Below, in pieces: positions 1 to 12,537 of a DNA stretch of 64,000 nt. Origin of the DNA: Phoronis australis. Lineage: Eukaryota; Phoronida; Phoronidae. The stretch covers positions 6,198-70,197 of the forward strand of contig NMRA01000598.1 of NCBI GenBank assembly GCA_002633005.1, read 5' to 3'. Below the pieces are notes generated by a model that was given only the letters and a program-made list of their open reading frames with translations, had not been told where the DNA came from and searched no databases. The position numbers and the translations under genes were made by a program. Positions within the stretch are counted from its first letter, which is position 1, and every line of letters begins with the position of its first letter.

Positions 1-202
1 CAGCCGTACATGCATAATACATGTCAACCCATTGTTTTCTCGACTTAATCTAATGACAAATTAAAAAATACGCTACGAAATGACTGTTATCACACTCTGG
101 GGCAAGCACTAGTATTTCAGCATGATACATGATGAAGACAGAAGTCATAAAAAGTCTGGTCTTTAAACTTCATTAATTCATGTTTGATTGGATAACTTTC
201 AG

Positions 203-3200
203 AGCACTGTTCACTCCCTCAGGACACGTATCACTGGCGTTATTGTCCATGGAAAGAAGACACACTTCTACCTAGACCTTCTTCAGTGGCCACATGATTC
301 TAACATGATGCTCAACTGTGTACTCGATGCAGTATTAGCATACAGAGACGAGCAAAATAGATTGCCACCAATATTGTATGTGCAGTGTGACAACTGTGGC
401 CGGGAGAACAAAAATAAATTTGTCATTGCAATGCTAGCCCTCCTAGTGAAACGAGGCTTTATCAAAGAGGTAACAGCGATAATGACGATGTTGTCACAGA
501 CATGACTGTGTTATAACTAAAAGACATGAAATCTGAATTTTATCAATCTCATTTAACTTAAAATTTCCAGGGCCTGTCCTCACAACGCAACACGACTATT
601 CGATCAATTTTTAGATTAAACACAATAGGGGCTGTTCCAGCAAAATCTGTATGGGGGAGGCACTTTTATTTCGTACCCACCCACCAGCCCATATTTTTCA
701 TTTATTTCTCCAACCCATGACCCATAATTTCTTAATTATTTTTAATAGGTTAAAATATAAAATTGCCTCCAGGAGGACATGTTATGAACTTAGATGATTG
801 ACAGACAAGAACTAGTTGTCTTGTCCAATATTGTCAAAAACTAAAGTAGCCTGTGAGCAATACTTTTGGCAGCCACCAGGTGTCTCTGTTCACCATGTGT
901 CTATAATGTCAATGAACATTTTTTTCAATTATAAGGATCTATGAATCTCAAACTGTCTCCACGAACTCTTTTATACTTCCATGTCAACGGAATATTGGAA
1001 CTTGTTTATCTTACTCCTCATATTTTGATTTAAAAATCATCAATTTTCTTATAAGTCTTAACACCAATTTATTATTGCATAACTTTTCAATTCAATAGGA
1101 CTGCAGAAAAACAGCTGGCTCAAATCAAGTTGCCCATGACTTGATTAAAGGCATAGTGAACATATTGCACTCTGTTCACTGGCAATATGGGCTTTATTGT
1201 ATTGGGATAAGTTAGGATATATGCCAATTGCATTTTTTTTAGTTTTGACGGCTGAAGTAACCAACCTGTCAACATAAACAGGTAAAAAAATACCACCTAT
1301 TTTTTATGCATCACTTCTTACAGGAACGACCACCCATAATTTGAGTTTTTTCTGAAGACCACCACCCAAGCATGATTTTTTATTTCTACTGCCGCCCCCT
1401 CCCTCCCACACGGATTTTACTGGAACAGCCCTAGCCAGATACGCAACCAAATTATGTGAAAATTAGTGACGGTGACAAATAGCTTTACGTTGCTCAATGA
1501 ATGTCTGTTGTTTTCCATATTGCACTCTTGGTGAACGAGACAGTACATAAGGTGACAATTATTTTTACACACAAACGAATTGTAAACGTAAATTTGACAA
1601 TGCAAAGGAAGATGAAACATGTGTTTTTCTACACGAAGGATTTGGTTCAATTACTTGTGTGATTCAGACTGTCTGACATCTCAATTGTGATGTATAAATA
1701 CAGTCGTTTTATGATGTAAGATATGCAATGTATCTGCAAGTTCATTATTTACCTGGACGTCTTATTTTGCACGTCATATGAGGTTATTTATCTGTTGTAG
1801 GTGATTCTGTCTTTTCTTATGAAAGGGCACACGCATGAGGACATCGACCAGCGCTTCAGCAAAGTATCTCATGCATTGCAGAGATACGATGCTAAATCAA
1901 TAGAGGAACTTTTGGAAGTCATGCGGTGTTCCCTCCGACAGCAACCAAAGCCTGTGATGCTAGGAACGATATTTGACATACGGAACTGGTTGAACCCTTA
2001 CCTCCAGCCACTTCACCAACACAGTCACCCTCATGTCTTCCGGTAATTATTTTTTTATATTAATTTTTCGTTTCTAGTAACTCTCTACAAGGACATTGAA
2101 CACAAAGACGTGTCAAGGCACCGTTTCAAATGATAATCTTTTCTACAACTTAAGTAACCAATACAGACAAACGTACAATTTTCTAGTTCAATTCCCCGCG
2201 ATCTATTTGCACGCTTCTTCGAAACAGCTTGGTGATTATATCTAGTCGTAGCCGAGACGGACATTCTGTTTGTGTAATAAAATGTTCAGAAACCGTATGT
2301 GGTTACTTTTTTGAAATATCATATGTTCGAACTTCATTTGTGGAATAATAACTATTCACTTTCCCCAAAGAGCTGATATACAGAGAAGATAAACATCTCC
2401 TGTTTTCTAATTTTAGGATATTCAAAGACACAGATGACCATGTTGCAGTTCGGTATAAAATGTGGTCAACCGATGAAGACTGGCTACCTTCACCAGAGAC
2501 TGCCCTGGAAATATTCAAGATTGGACCAGACGGTTTACAGCAAATTCCAGCAGGTATTTCCAGTTATGCCCCGTGATGTAATTTCTGTGATTCTGAAATT
2601 GGGCTCAACATGTGCCCAAGAAGCATCTGCGTTCGCAAAGAACACGTAGAATGCAATTAGTCTTTGAGATCGCATTGGACGCATAAAATGACATGCACTA
2701 GTTTCAGTCAACAACGGGAACACAGCTCTTTGAAGTACCCGAAGAAACCTTAAATTAGATTTAACATCAATCTGGGCCAAGTTTGTTATTTTTCGTGTTA
2801 TAAAATATTTTTTCTGTGATATATGGCGTGTTAACAGCCGTGTAAGGGCTGTTCCAGCAAAATCCGTATGGGAGGGGGGGGGACGTCAATAGTAGTTGTC
2901 TTCAGAAATAAACTCAATTATGGGTGGTCGTTCAAGTAAGAAGTGAAGCTATAAAACTAGGTGGTATTTTTTGACCTGTGAATGTTGACAGGTTGGGATT
3001 TTCGTCCAAACGCAACCCACAAGAAATCAAAACTCAACAAAAATTCTCTTGGCAAATACCCAACCATATCCCAAAACAAAAAACAAGCCCATGTTGCCAG
3101 GGGTATAGAGTGCAATATGTACACTAAGCCATTAATCAAGTCATGGGCAACTTCATTACAAGCACATGTTCAACTGCAGTCATTTTAGAATGAAAATTTC

Positions 3201-4887
3201 TGCTAGACCAAATTGGTGTTAAACAAAAAGTATGAAGAGTAAGATAATAAGTTCCAATATTCACTTGAATTAGAAGTATAAAAGAGTTCGTGGAGACAGA
3301 TTGAGATTCATAGACCCATGCAATTAAAAAAATCTTAATTGAAATTACAGACACATGATGAACATAGACACCTGGTGGCTGCTTAAAGTATTGCTCACAC
3401 GTGTATTTGAAAAGCAAGTTTCTGGTAACTGATATTTGTTGTGATCTCACATGGATTTTTTGCTCCCACAAAAACTTTGAGGTCGGTCAGTCAGTCATCC
3501 TTGCTTGTCCATCAGTTATCTCAAGAACGGCTTGGTGGATCATGATGGAAATTGGTTAGGATGTACTTGGCAAGGATGCGCCTCCACCAGTCGATTTCCG
3601 GGTGGGTTTGGCAACCTTGGTACCCCATGTTGGTCGCTTAAGTTTTCGACAAGCCATTCCTTGTGTGTTGATTATCTCAAAAACTGCTTCACTGGTCACT
3701 GACAATGAAAGTCGAAATAGAAGTATATCGAAAGAATGTGCCCGCACCAGTCAAATTTTGGACGCTGGCTTGAACTACTGTGGCACCCCGTTTTTGACAA
3801 AACAGGTTGATTAACTCAAAAAGTGCTAGGCATAACTGGATCTTTGGCACAAAAATATGTAGCAGGGATGGACTCGTTGACAGAAGTCATTTTCGTTTTC
3901 ATTCGACTACCCTCTTGGCAACTTAAGTTTTTGACAATATAGGACAAGGCAACTGGTTCTTGTCTGTGAATCACCTAAGTTCTTAACAGGTCATCTGAAG
4001 GCAATTTGTTTGCAAGTGTTGGATTTTATATTTTAACCTATTAATTAAAAATTTATGAGTCATGGGTTGAAGAAATAAATGAAAAATATGGGCGGCAGGT
4101 ACGAAATAAAAGTGCCTTTCCCCTCCCATACAGATTTTGCTGGAACAGCCCTAAGTGTAATATTAAGCCAGTCATTAACAATATATTGTTCTTCTATAAT
4201 TCAGGCAAACCCGATAAAGTAACCCCAAGGTTTGAAAAAACAGATTTTCCAGCATTTAGGAATGCTGTAGAAAATCAAAAAGCTCACCTGAACTTCCAAC
4301 AGTACAACTGCTTCCAAAAATTCATACAAGCTCCTGAGACAGAGGTGGCTAGAATTGTCGAGAAATACCCTGGTACAAGCACTGAATGGTTTTTGGATCT
4401 CCTTGACATCTGCGCTGATGAAAGAGAAGCTCCCTTAACAACAGCTGTAACTGAGGGCACACCATTGTCATTATTGCGCAATAAGGAGACACACTGCCCT
4501 CAGGTTTACTCAGGCACCATCCAAAAAAAATCCAAAACTAAGCACAATGCCCAAAGTAATGAAGCAGTTGCACAAGAAAGTAGAGTCATTAAAAAATCAG
4601 CCCCTGCTGTTGGCTTTATGATTATTTACACAGCCAAAAACAATCAGAAGGGAGTCAAAGTTGGAGAGGTCGAAGAAATTCAAAAAAATGGGCAACAACT
4701 GAAAATCAAATGTTTTTCTGGCAAATTGAATTCCCAGTGGAAACCACACCTTAAACCAAATGGTACTTTTAAACATGTCATCATTGACACCCAAAGATTA
4801 ATTTGTCCTTTCCATTTGACACCGACTCTAAGACTCCCTGCTTTCGTTTCAAAAAAAATCAGAGACTTGAAGGGTACTACACTGTAA
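203..4887 (+). CDS. 3' part of a spliced gene, DUF7869-like protein
   Basis: Four exons can be joined in frame with GT-AG borders: 203-469, 1801-2042, 2417-2553 and 4205-4887 (stop at the end), giving 442 residues with no internal stop. The start lies in exons left of the window. The first exon carries the motif CDNCGRENKNK and the second GHTHEDIDQRFS; I associate this pair with the DUF7869 family of invertebrate proteins, which may descend from a transposase with an RNase H-like fold (inference). The third exon is charged and ends in GPDGLQQIPAG. The last exon is Lys/Gln rich and has a small beta-rich region near its C-terminus (GVKVGEVEEI...SQWKPH), usual for the end of such proteins. Introns 1 and 3 are mostly made of two copies of one TIR element. 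The intact frame suggests an active or recently active gene. The biochemical function is unknown. Confidence 0.75.
629..1431 (+). mobile_element. TIR DNA transposon, copy 1 (803 bp, PIF/Harbinger-like target site)
   Basis: The left end reads GGGCTGTTCCAGCAAAATC and the right end is its near-perfect reverse complement. The element is flanked by the direct repeat TAG at 626-628 and 1432-1434. A 3-bp TNN/TWA-type target duplication is typical of PIF/Harbinger elements. No transposase frame is visible, so it is non-autonomous. It lies inside intron 1 of the DUF7869-like gene. The interior aligns, inverted, with the copy at 2846-4151 but lacks about 500 bp of it. Confidence 0.8.
2846..4151 (-). 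mobile_element. TIR DNA transposon, copy 2 (1306 bp), inverted relative to copy 1
   Basis: The ends are again GGGCTGTTCCAGCAAAATC and its complement, flanked by TAA at 2843-2845 and 4152-4154. Its reverse complement matches copy 1 along most of that element: the terminal part, the segment with CACCAGGTGTC, and the part near the other end about a 'cacctgtttat/aacctgtcaac' stretch. The extra block at about 3480-3960 holds imperfect internal repeats built on a 'gttatctcaa' core. The open frames here are short and match nothing I recognise. It occupies most of intron 3 of the DUF7869-like gene. Confidence 0.8.
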
Positions 4888-5454
4888 CCTTAAATTAATT
4901 TTGTTACCTTCCCGGATGTGGTTGTAAACAATAGTGCACTGCACTTATATAGCTGAACACAACGAAATATAGATACTTGCTTGATTTTATGTCATTGCAA
5001 GCGCACTAAGAATTTTCAACATTTGTAAAATTTCCATTGCTCCAAATATTAAACTTTTTGTTAAGCCAACAACTTCTTAGAGCTATGATAAAAAAACTGC
5101 AAAAATGTAAATACACGGTGTTGCTTTCTTTTCTGATAAAACGGTAGGTCTACCAAAGAATTGTACATAAATCTGAATTTCGGACAGTAACGTTTCTTAA
5201 GGTGTTGCATTTCCGGTAGCAACTCAAGTCAAGTGCAATGCATACGTTACTCTTTGAATTTAATTTAGTAATTTTGCATGGATCAAAACCATGTACGCAT
5301 TGTCTTGAGTCAATGATGTTGTTGGGAACTGAAGAAGTCCTGAGGAACACGATTGGTTAAATTTAAGTTAGAGCAATGCTCTTGGTGTTCATTGACTCAG
5401 TACAGACGTGACTAACTTTAAGCCTAAGGGAACGGTGATAATAAAAGTTGACTG
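4888..5454. other. 3' flank of the DUF7869-like gene
   Basis: AT-rich non-coding sequence. An ATTAAA at 5048-5053 could serve as a variant poly(A) signal for the upstream gene. I see no other feature before the tandem array. Confidence 0.3.
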
Positions 5455-6222
5455 TACAGATATTCTTCAATTTAAGCGGGATTTATGGTACTTGCTCTTG
5501 TGCATAATTTTAGGCCAGAGTAGGAGATACCGATTTTGAAACTTGTACAGGTATTCTTAAATTTAAGCAGGATTTTATTACTTACATGCGTGCTTAATTT
5601 TAGGCCAGATTTCAGACCTTGCACAGAAATTCTTAAATTTAAGCGGGATGTACATGTATGTTGATTGCTCTTATGCTTAATTTTAGGCCAGATTTCAGAC
5701 CTAGCACAGATATTCTTAAATTTAAGCCATGTTTATGTTACTTGCTCTAGTGCTTAATTTTAGGCCAGATTTCAGACCTTGCACAGAAATTCTTAAATTT
5801 AAGCGGGATGTCCATGTATGTTGCTTGCTCTTTGGCTTAATTTTAGGCCAGATTTAAGACCTTGTACAGATATTCTTAAATTTAAGCGGGATGTACATGT
5901 ATGTTGCTTGTTTTTGCTTAATTTTAGGCCAGATTTAAAACCTTGTACAGATATTCTTAAATTTAAGCTGAATTTGCATGTATTTTACTTACCCTTGTGC
6001 TTAATTTTAGGCCAGATTTAAGACCTTGTACAGATATTCTTAAATTAAAGCGAGGGTTTATGTTACTTACCCTTGATCTTAATTTTAGGCCAGATTTCAG
6101 ATCTTGTATAGAAATTCTTAAATTTAAGCCATGTTTATGTTACTTGCTCTAGTGCTTAATTTTATGCCAGAGTAGAAGATACCGATTTTAAAACGTACTT
6201 GTACAGATATTCTTAAGTTCAA
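5455..6222. repeat. Tandem array, nine units of 77-90 bp
   Basis: Nine units can be counted by the word AGGCCAGA or a close variant, at 5512, 5602, 5685, 5762, 5845, 5926, 6009, 6087 and 6164. Each unit has the order TTAATTTTAGGCCAGATTT, then CTTGTACAGATATT, then the 12-bp palindrome CTTAAATTTAAG, then a variable piece with TACATGTATGTT. The outer units are the most diverged, as expected for a decaying minisatellite. Confidence 0.92.
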
Positions 6223-6421
6223 GCATCGTTTTTGTTTTCAGAAGAACCGGTTCTATATATCGAAAACATTGATCAGGTACTAAATCACTTTGTTTGGATT
6301 TCATGTAGGCAGTACTAGTGACCACGGCCTTGTTGTATGGCCAGTGCAGCTGGAGACGTGCTAACTGCTTAGAGTCATTTTCAATGTCCAAGCGAACTAA
6401 ATTGCCCGCATCTCTTAACAC
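6188..6421 (-). other. Unrecognised open frame behind a good splice acceptor
   Basis: Read on the minus strand, a CATTTTAG acceptor immediately precedes an open frame of 77 codons whose composition looks protein-like (it includes LQLHWPYNKAVVTSTAYMKS). Its end runs into the last unit of the tandem array. A second minus-strand open stretch lies at 6799-7029. I recognise neither. They could be exons of an unknown gene, transposon relics or chance. Confidence 0.2.
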
Positions 6422-7029
6422 CTAAAATGAGTTTGCATTTGCACCTTTAAGAGAACATGAAGTAGCAATATTGATACGTTATCAACCACGGTACATTCAT
6501 TGCTATTCAAACGATTTTGTAAACCATAACTCACTGAAAAGCGCTCCGACGTATGGGCCGGTTTGCACTGGAGTACCTGTCTGCACGTCAAAATGTGCTT
6601 AATCAACGCGTAGGTTTGATTAACGCGTGGTTTTGCTTGCAACGCTCAGTTTGAGGTGCCCCTCTGTCTATAGTCCAAGCTGCTCTAACAATCGTTGTGA
6701 AATTTGGTAAATGTGTTGCTGGGAAGAGCATGATTGGCAATTTGGGACTGTTTGACTATACTGTGGCGTCCTCTAGTGGCAATTTGTACTTTTTGCATCT
6801 AGAGCTGTTTTTCTTTCTTCTTGCAGGATCTTTTGTGAAATTTGGCATCTGCATTTCTATAAACGTCGCACAAGATGACGACTTTGGACGTATATGGCGT
6901 GACAACCACAGTTGCTCCCAGTACCTGTTTTACTGTTTTACGGTTTTGACCAATGAGCGATATATTTATCTCATTGACTTTGACAGACCTGTTTCTATTG
7001 AGGTGAACATTACTGTCTTCGCATGCCAC

Positions 7030-8125
7030 ACCCAGAGGCTGTTTTTACATTTGCTGGCACAGCTGCGTTTACTGAGAGTGTTAAAACAATAATCATCCCT
7101 TGTAACCGCACAAAAAGCAATACACACGGTGCTCTCCTACGTCAACACTTTGCGTTGGTCTTGTTATTCTTACTACTGCAAAATACATACCAAGAGAAAA
7201 ATGAACACCATTTTATTGTGCTTAAATTTACTTTAGCAAGGCATTTTATTTGACAAATAAAACACAATTATGCTATATATATAAATATTTTGTTGGACGA
7301 CTGCTGAGAACAGCTTAGAGTGTGTATTCAACTGTGAATGCTAACATAAATACTGAAGTTAAAACAACACGCCAACCTTTTGAGTGCAAGTGTGGAGTCA
7401 AACAAGGCGGCATGTTAAGTCCATTATTGTTTTTGTGTACAAGCATAAACTTGCTATTGAAATGAGAACTGAAAAGGGAGGGAGGTATTCAAGTTGAGTA
7501 GACATTTGAAATGTGTTTTTATAATACATACCGACGAAGTTTCTCTATTTGGCAACGCTATAATTCAGTTACAGAGACGATTGGATTTACTAAAAAATAT
7601 TTTTAAAGCGAAATATTTCGGTTAACATCCAGAAGTGAAACATAGTTGTTTTCATTAGAGGTGGGCAATTGAAAGAACAGAAACATGGTAGTTTAGGGGT
7701 TTTGGTTTGAAGATTTGCAGTCACTATAAATATTTGAGGGTTGTATTTTCTTGTAGGTTAAGTTGAACAACGTGCTGCGGGTCCCTGGCTCAAAATACAA
7801 GCAAATCAGCCATAAATTTGGTGAGGCATTTTCGTGTCAAATGGGATCTGGAAGAAACGTAGTTTAGCTTATAATTTTTTTCACCCAATGATGGCTGCCA
7901 TTTTGTTATTTGGAGCAGAAATATGGGGTACTAACCTAATGAAAACTTGACAATGTAAATGATTATTGTCTGGTGGCTTTAAGACGACCAACGTTATGAT
8001 AAAGAGAGATTGGAGTGGTCATGATTTATATGTGTCTTATATAGCGAATACTAACACTTCGTTTTCATAAAAGTGGTATAAAGTTACACTGGACTTAGAA
8101 CAGGTTGAAGGATAACCTGCATTTT
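7030..8125. other. No recognisable gene
   Basis: AT-rich sequence with short open frames only. I see no splice-linked coding segments and no clear repeat ends here. Confidence 0.4.
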
Positions 8126-8130
8126 ATAAG

Positions 8131-9636
8131 GGTGGTTTAATTTTTTGACCAGTGGTCTCGCAAAACCTGATTTAACCCCTTTTTAGACCTGGTCTGAGTT
8201 TTCATTTTACCAACGAGGTCTATATTACTTAGTCCTGTATTAAGGTCTAAAATCACGTTTAATTGGTGAGGCCCAGGTTTAATATCGTTAAATATGGCAG
8301 ACTTGTACGATATAGGTGCAACTGTATGGTGCCGCGGTGTGCAATTATGCCGCAGCTTTAGAGCGAGAATAGACTATTTTCAAACTTCATTTTAATTTAC
8401 GACGACACAAAATCAAACGTAATAGGGGAGGGTCCAGATATTTTTAAAAGGAGGTGGCCGGATAAAGGATTATTCAAAATGGGAGGTCCAAATGCGAAAT
8501 TTGAAATTTCTGGATTTAATATCACTAGAACCAAGGGAAAATTTGATGGGTACGGACCCCTTGACCCCTGGATCCGCCAAACATGTAGACCAGTACGTGT
8601 TGCAGGGTGTCCTCTGGATTCTTCAGAACACGACAGGTCGAGCATGGCGACATCGTCTTAAGCGCCAAAGGCATAAATGAAGACGGCATTTTCGGATTCT
8701 TCTCACAGATATCCTACTCCATTAGTTTCCAAATTAAGGTTGCGGGTTTGGGGTCGTTCCCCTCCCCCCACCTTTGTCCGCGGTATAACGACACGGACAT
8801 AAATTAGGGCATTTGTTATGTTGCAGCTAATTGTGAGCATGTACTGTAAAGTGTGAACGTGTTTTGGGCACAGTTATTACTAAATGAAAAATGTCTCTTC
8901 ATCATATTCTAGATGTACCGCTGTGTCTCTCAACGTTTTTTTTGTAATTTTCTATTGGTGAAATTTTCTTTTTGTTCTTCATTTTTAATGGTCCCCTTTA
9001 ACTATTGATTTCTGCATGTCTCCGATTGTGGCCGGAAATGTGCATCCAGTCTGGACCAATATCTCTCCAAGTCTGCTGCTTTCGTTGACTTAGTTTGGCA
9101 CCAGTTTTCTCGTTCTCTATAATTGTATTTTTCTCTGATCAGTTCTGGGTTGGAACATTTTTTCAACACGAGGAAAGCTTTTAGGCCTTTTGAAAATGTC
9201 TGCACTGATTCTACTAGTGTGCGCCATTGTGTACCCACATCATCAAGGTTTCATTGAAGTACTTCAATATATTTCTTGTTGGGTTAATCCAGATCGACAC
9301 ATAAGGGTGCCTAGGATACTCTAAACCAGCCTCCCGTTCAGTAGCGCTTGTACCTCGCTAAAAAGCAAGACTTCGTGAGATTACGTGAGATATTACCTTG
9401 TACTTCAAATGACAACACGTGACTTTGGTTAGATTTGGGCTAGGTCCTAGCGTACATGTAGGTCCTAGCGCAGGTCCTAGCGCTACTGAACGCACGTCTG
9501 GTTTTACTAAACCTGCTCCCTTGTCTAGCAAAACCAGGCTTTCAGATATCTAAACCACGTTGCAAGTTAGGTCTAAAATTAGACCAGGTTTAGGAAGACC
9601 AGGTTTAAGTCTTAAACCTGTTTTTGTTAAACCACC
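8131..9636. mobile_element. Probable TIR element with TAAACC-rich ends
   Basis: GGTGGTTTAA at 8131-8140 is mirrored by TTAAACCACC at 9627-9636. The subterminal 120-150 bp at both ends are full of the words AAACCTG, GACCAGG and TTAGGTCTAAAAT in opposite orientation. The middle (about 8420-8585) carries another repeat ending in CCCCTGGATCCGCC, related to the piece at 61304-61440. No transposase frame is seen, and target duplications could not be defined. Confidence 0.5.
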
Positions 9637-10041
9637 TTCATGAAATCGGCAATAGGTGTTTAACATTACAAATTGAAAACAGCAGAAGAAATGATATTCT
9701 GTAAATGAAAGAACGTGTAAGATCCATGTAATACAGAGACAGAAGAGCGTTTCATGTCACGTTGTCCAGTAATGGTAGATTTAAGAAACATGTTCATACC
9801 ACACTGTCACGATATCAGGTCTCTGTTGTCTCGAGTACCACAAACAATTTTATTTAAAACCGTTTCAGTGCATACCCAAAGGCAATGATGATCAGAAACG
9901 AGATATTAAATATATAAAAACTGAGTGCATCTACTAGAAGCAATTTTTAATGTATTTTTAACAGTGTTATTAGTTATAAATACTCATACAAATGTTTAGA
10001 CTATATTTTGGATCAAAACCTTGACTTCAAAGATAATTTGA

Positions 10042-10383
10042 ATGAATACGTCGTTGGACATCGAGGACTTTAGTTGCCCAAACTGTAATAGTCTCAGTGG
10101 CCAGCTCACATGGTCATTAGTAAAACCGCCAAAATACCTTTGTATTCATATCTTACGAACCGCGACTAATGGTGAAAAAATCAACACAAAGATTTCCTCG
10201 TATGACCTTACCGGCTACAAAATAAAAGCAGTCATTGAACACCATGGAAGAAAGACGACAGGTGGTCATTATACATGCTGTGTTAAATCGTAAGCATGGG
10301 AATGGATAAATTTTGACGACTCTACAGTCACAAGTACATCCAAGCCTCCCCTGGATGCCTACATTGCAATATATGAATTATAA
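10042..10383 (+). pseudogene. C-terminal fragment of a ubiquitin-specific protease (USP) domain, interrupted
   Basis: The frame reads a CPNC zinc-ribbon half, then PPKYLCIHILR (the usual place of the LxxHLxRF strand), then a tail with KAVIEHHGRKTTGGHYTCC. The last part contains the catalytic His box GHY of the C19 deubiquitinases. An in-frame TAA at 10291 follows, after which the same frame continues with WINFDD and AYIAIYEL, the normal end of a USP catalytic domain. The Cys box and everything N-terminal are missing; a stop codon lies directly upstream. With no intron and one nonsense codon this looks like a retrocopy or transposon-borne relic. Removal of ubiquitin is the family role, but this copy is unlikely to be active. 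Confidence 0.7.
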
Positions 10384-10389
10384 ACCAAC

Positions 10390-12225
10390 AAAGGAAATCA
10401 ACATAAAAAATATGGCGCAATTTCAACATCAACGTCGCATATCACATCTGACGCAGCCAAGTCAAGTTATTTTTTTGAAATTCATCCTGGTACGGGAATT
10501 GGGGATAGTTAGGCCTAAAAAAGATCTTTAACCCAGCCGCAGAGCGTCTAAAGCCGCGCACCGTACCAGTGACTGCTGGCAACTCATCGGAGACTCAACT
10601 TTAACATCCTTCGCCGCAGAGATAACAACTCTTGGGCTGTCTCCGGTGAGTCCATTCTTTGTTGAATGATGTTTAGATAAATTCTGAAGCTTCTGGTAGA
10701 GCGTTAGGAAAGATATGCTCAACATTCCGTGATAACAAGAATCTAGGATTCGAAACGTTTAAAACATTTAGAATGATTCCATATAAAAACCATATGAAAA
10801 TGAAAAATCACTATATACTCAAAAATTCATACAGAGCTAATACTTTGTGCATGTGTTGGGATGCTGGCCCAAAGTACACTGCTGCAATACTTGCACTCAA
10901 TGGCCTTAGGTTACCGAGATATGACCTATTTGGCTATAAAGGCATATTTTGCATTTTTTCATGTCAGTAAAACTGCCTTTTTTGAACGGCAAAAAATCAG
11001 ACTTGGAAAACTGGTGACACAGTTTGACATTGATGGTCATAAAGACTCATGTAAGGTTAGTAAGAAAATGAAATTTGCAACTCGTAGGTACAGTTAAATT
11101 TCCAGCAGGGGAGAAAACTCCGAGACCTCTTTTCAGGCCAGTCACTAGTGGCAAGATGTTGCTTAAGCTGCCTGCTATACCGGAATATATTTGAAGTTGA
11201 AATTATCTGTGTAGACACTTCTAAGATTGAACTTTGATAATTGCTTTTAAAAAAACTTGTCTCTTATATATTTAGTGCTAAAGTGGCCCTCGAATTTGGG
11301 CATTTTTGTGAAGTGGCCTTAGTATGACTGACAAGAGAATTGAGGCTACTCTTTTAGAGATATCACATAAATTATATGATCTAATATCAACAATGCAATA
11401 TCACAAAAATTTAAATTTTACTTTTGAGACCCCAATTATCTAAAACACACCATGCTTTGTATAACTTTACCAATAGCACTTTAGGGTTCGAGACTATATG
11501 CACTTCCTGTCACTGCAAAGAATATGGAGGAATTTCCTTCTTGTACATTTGGTTAATTTTCGTAACATAAGTGTAATCGCGGAGGAAATGTGGCCTTCAT
11601 TAGCTGTGTTAAGGTAGGTGGATACACAAAAAATTAATTTTGACTGTTTTTTACATTTTCATATCATCCTAATCTTTAATTCTTGATGCACATTATACTG
11701 AAGAAAAATAAAATCATTCTGAAAATCCAAAGTTGTTTTTTTAGCTATATTTGACCAAACCTCAGTAAGTCATATGGCTAGAGTGCTCACCAGCTCAGTG
11801 ATTGACAACTGGGGCGGAGCTTATATACAAGGACACTAGCTCTAATCTAACCCTGTCAACAAGCATTGCGTAACCGGGCAATCAAGAGTGACGTACCAGC
11901 TGATATTGGTGTTGTAGCAAGACCAAGAATAAAGCAATTCTATTTTTGACCATGTGAAAGTTAGTAGTGAAATGGTGAACTAGCTCCTGTTCCGAGCCTG
12001 AGCTTTTTTGTCTATCTGCAAAAAAATTAAGTTGAGTACGCCAAGCCCTACCGAAGCCATCACTGCACTCAGCTTTTGGAGTCCGTGCAGAAATTGTGCA
12101 TGTATAAGAGAAGTCGGTAATATAAGGTCAGTTGTCTTGCGAGAGGACGCTGAGTGTCGACGTGGGTGGTGTTGCACGATTCGGTGAGAGTGCATACACG
12201 CGCTGTGAAGACAAGCCGCGCGCGC
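10390..12225. other. No recognisable gene
   Basis: Several short open frames are present (for example 10861-11097), but none matches a family I know. Sequence just left of the gap ends in a CG dinucleotide run (cgcgcgc), a likely reason for the assembly gap. Confidence 0.4.
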
Positions 12226-12537
12226 NNNNNNNNNNNNNNNNNNNNNNNNNNNNNNNNNNNNNNNNNNNNNNNNNNNNNNNNNNNNNNNNNNNNNNNNNNN
12301 NNNNNNNNNNNNNNNNNNNNNNNNNNNNNNNNNNNNNNNNNNNNNNNNNNNNNNNNNNNNNNNNNNNNNNNNNNNNNNNNNNNNNNNNNNNNNNNNNNNN
12401 NNNNNNNNNNNNNNNNNNNNNNNNNNNNNNNNNNNNNNNNNNNNNNNNNNNNNNNNNNNNNNNNNNNNNNNNNNNNNNNNNNNNNNNNNNNNNNNNNNNN
12501 NNNNNNNNNNNNNNNNNNNNNNNNNNNNNNNNNNNNN
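12226..12537. other. Assembly gap (312 N)
   Basis: Run of N. Open frames drawn across it are meaningless. Confidence 0.99.
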
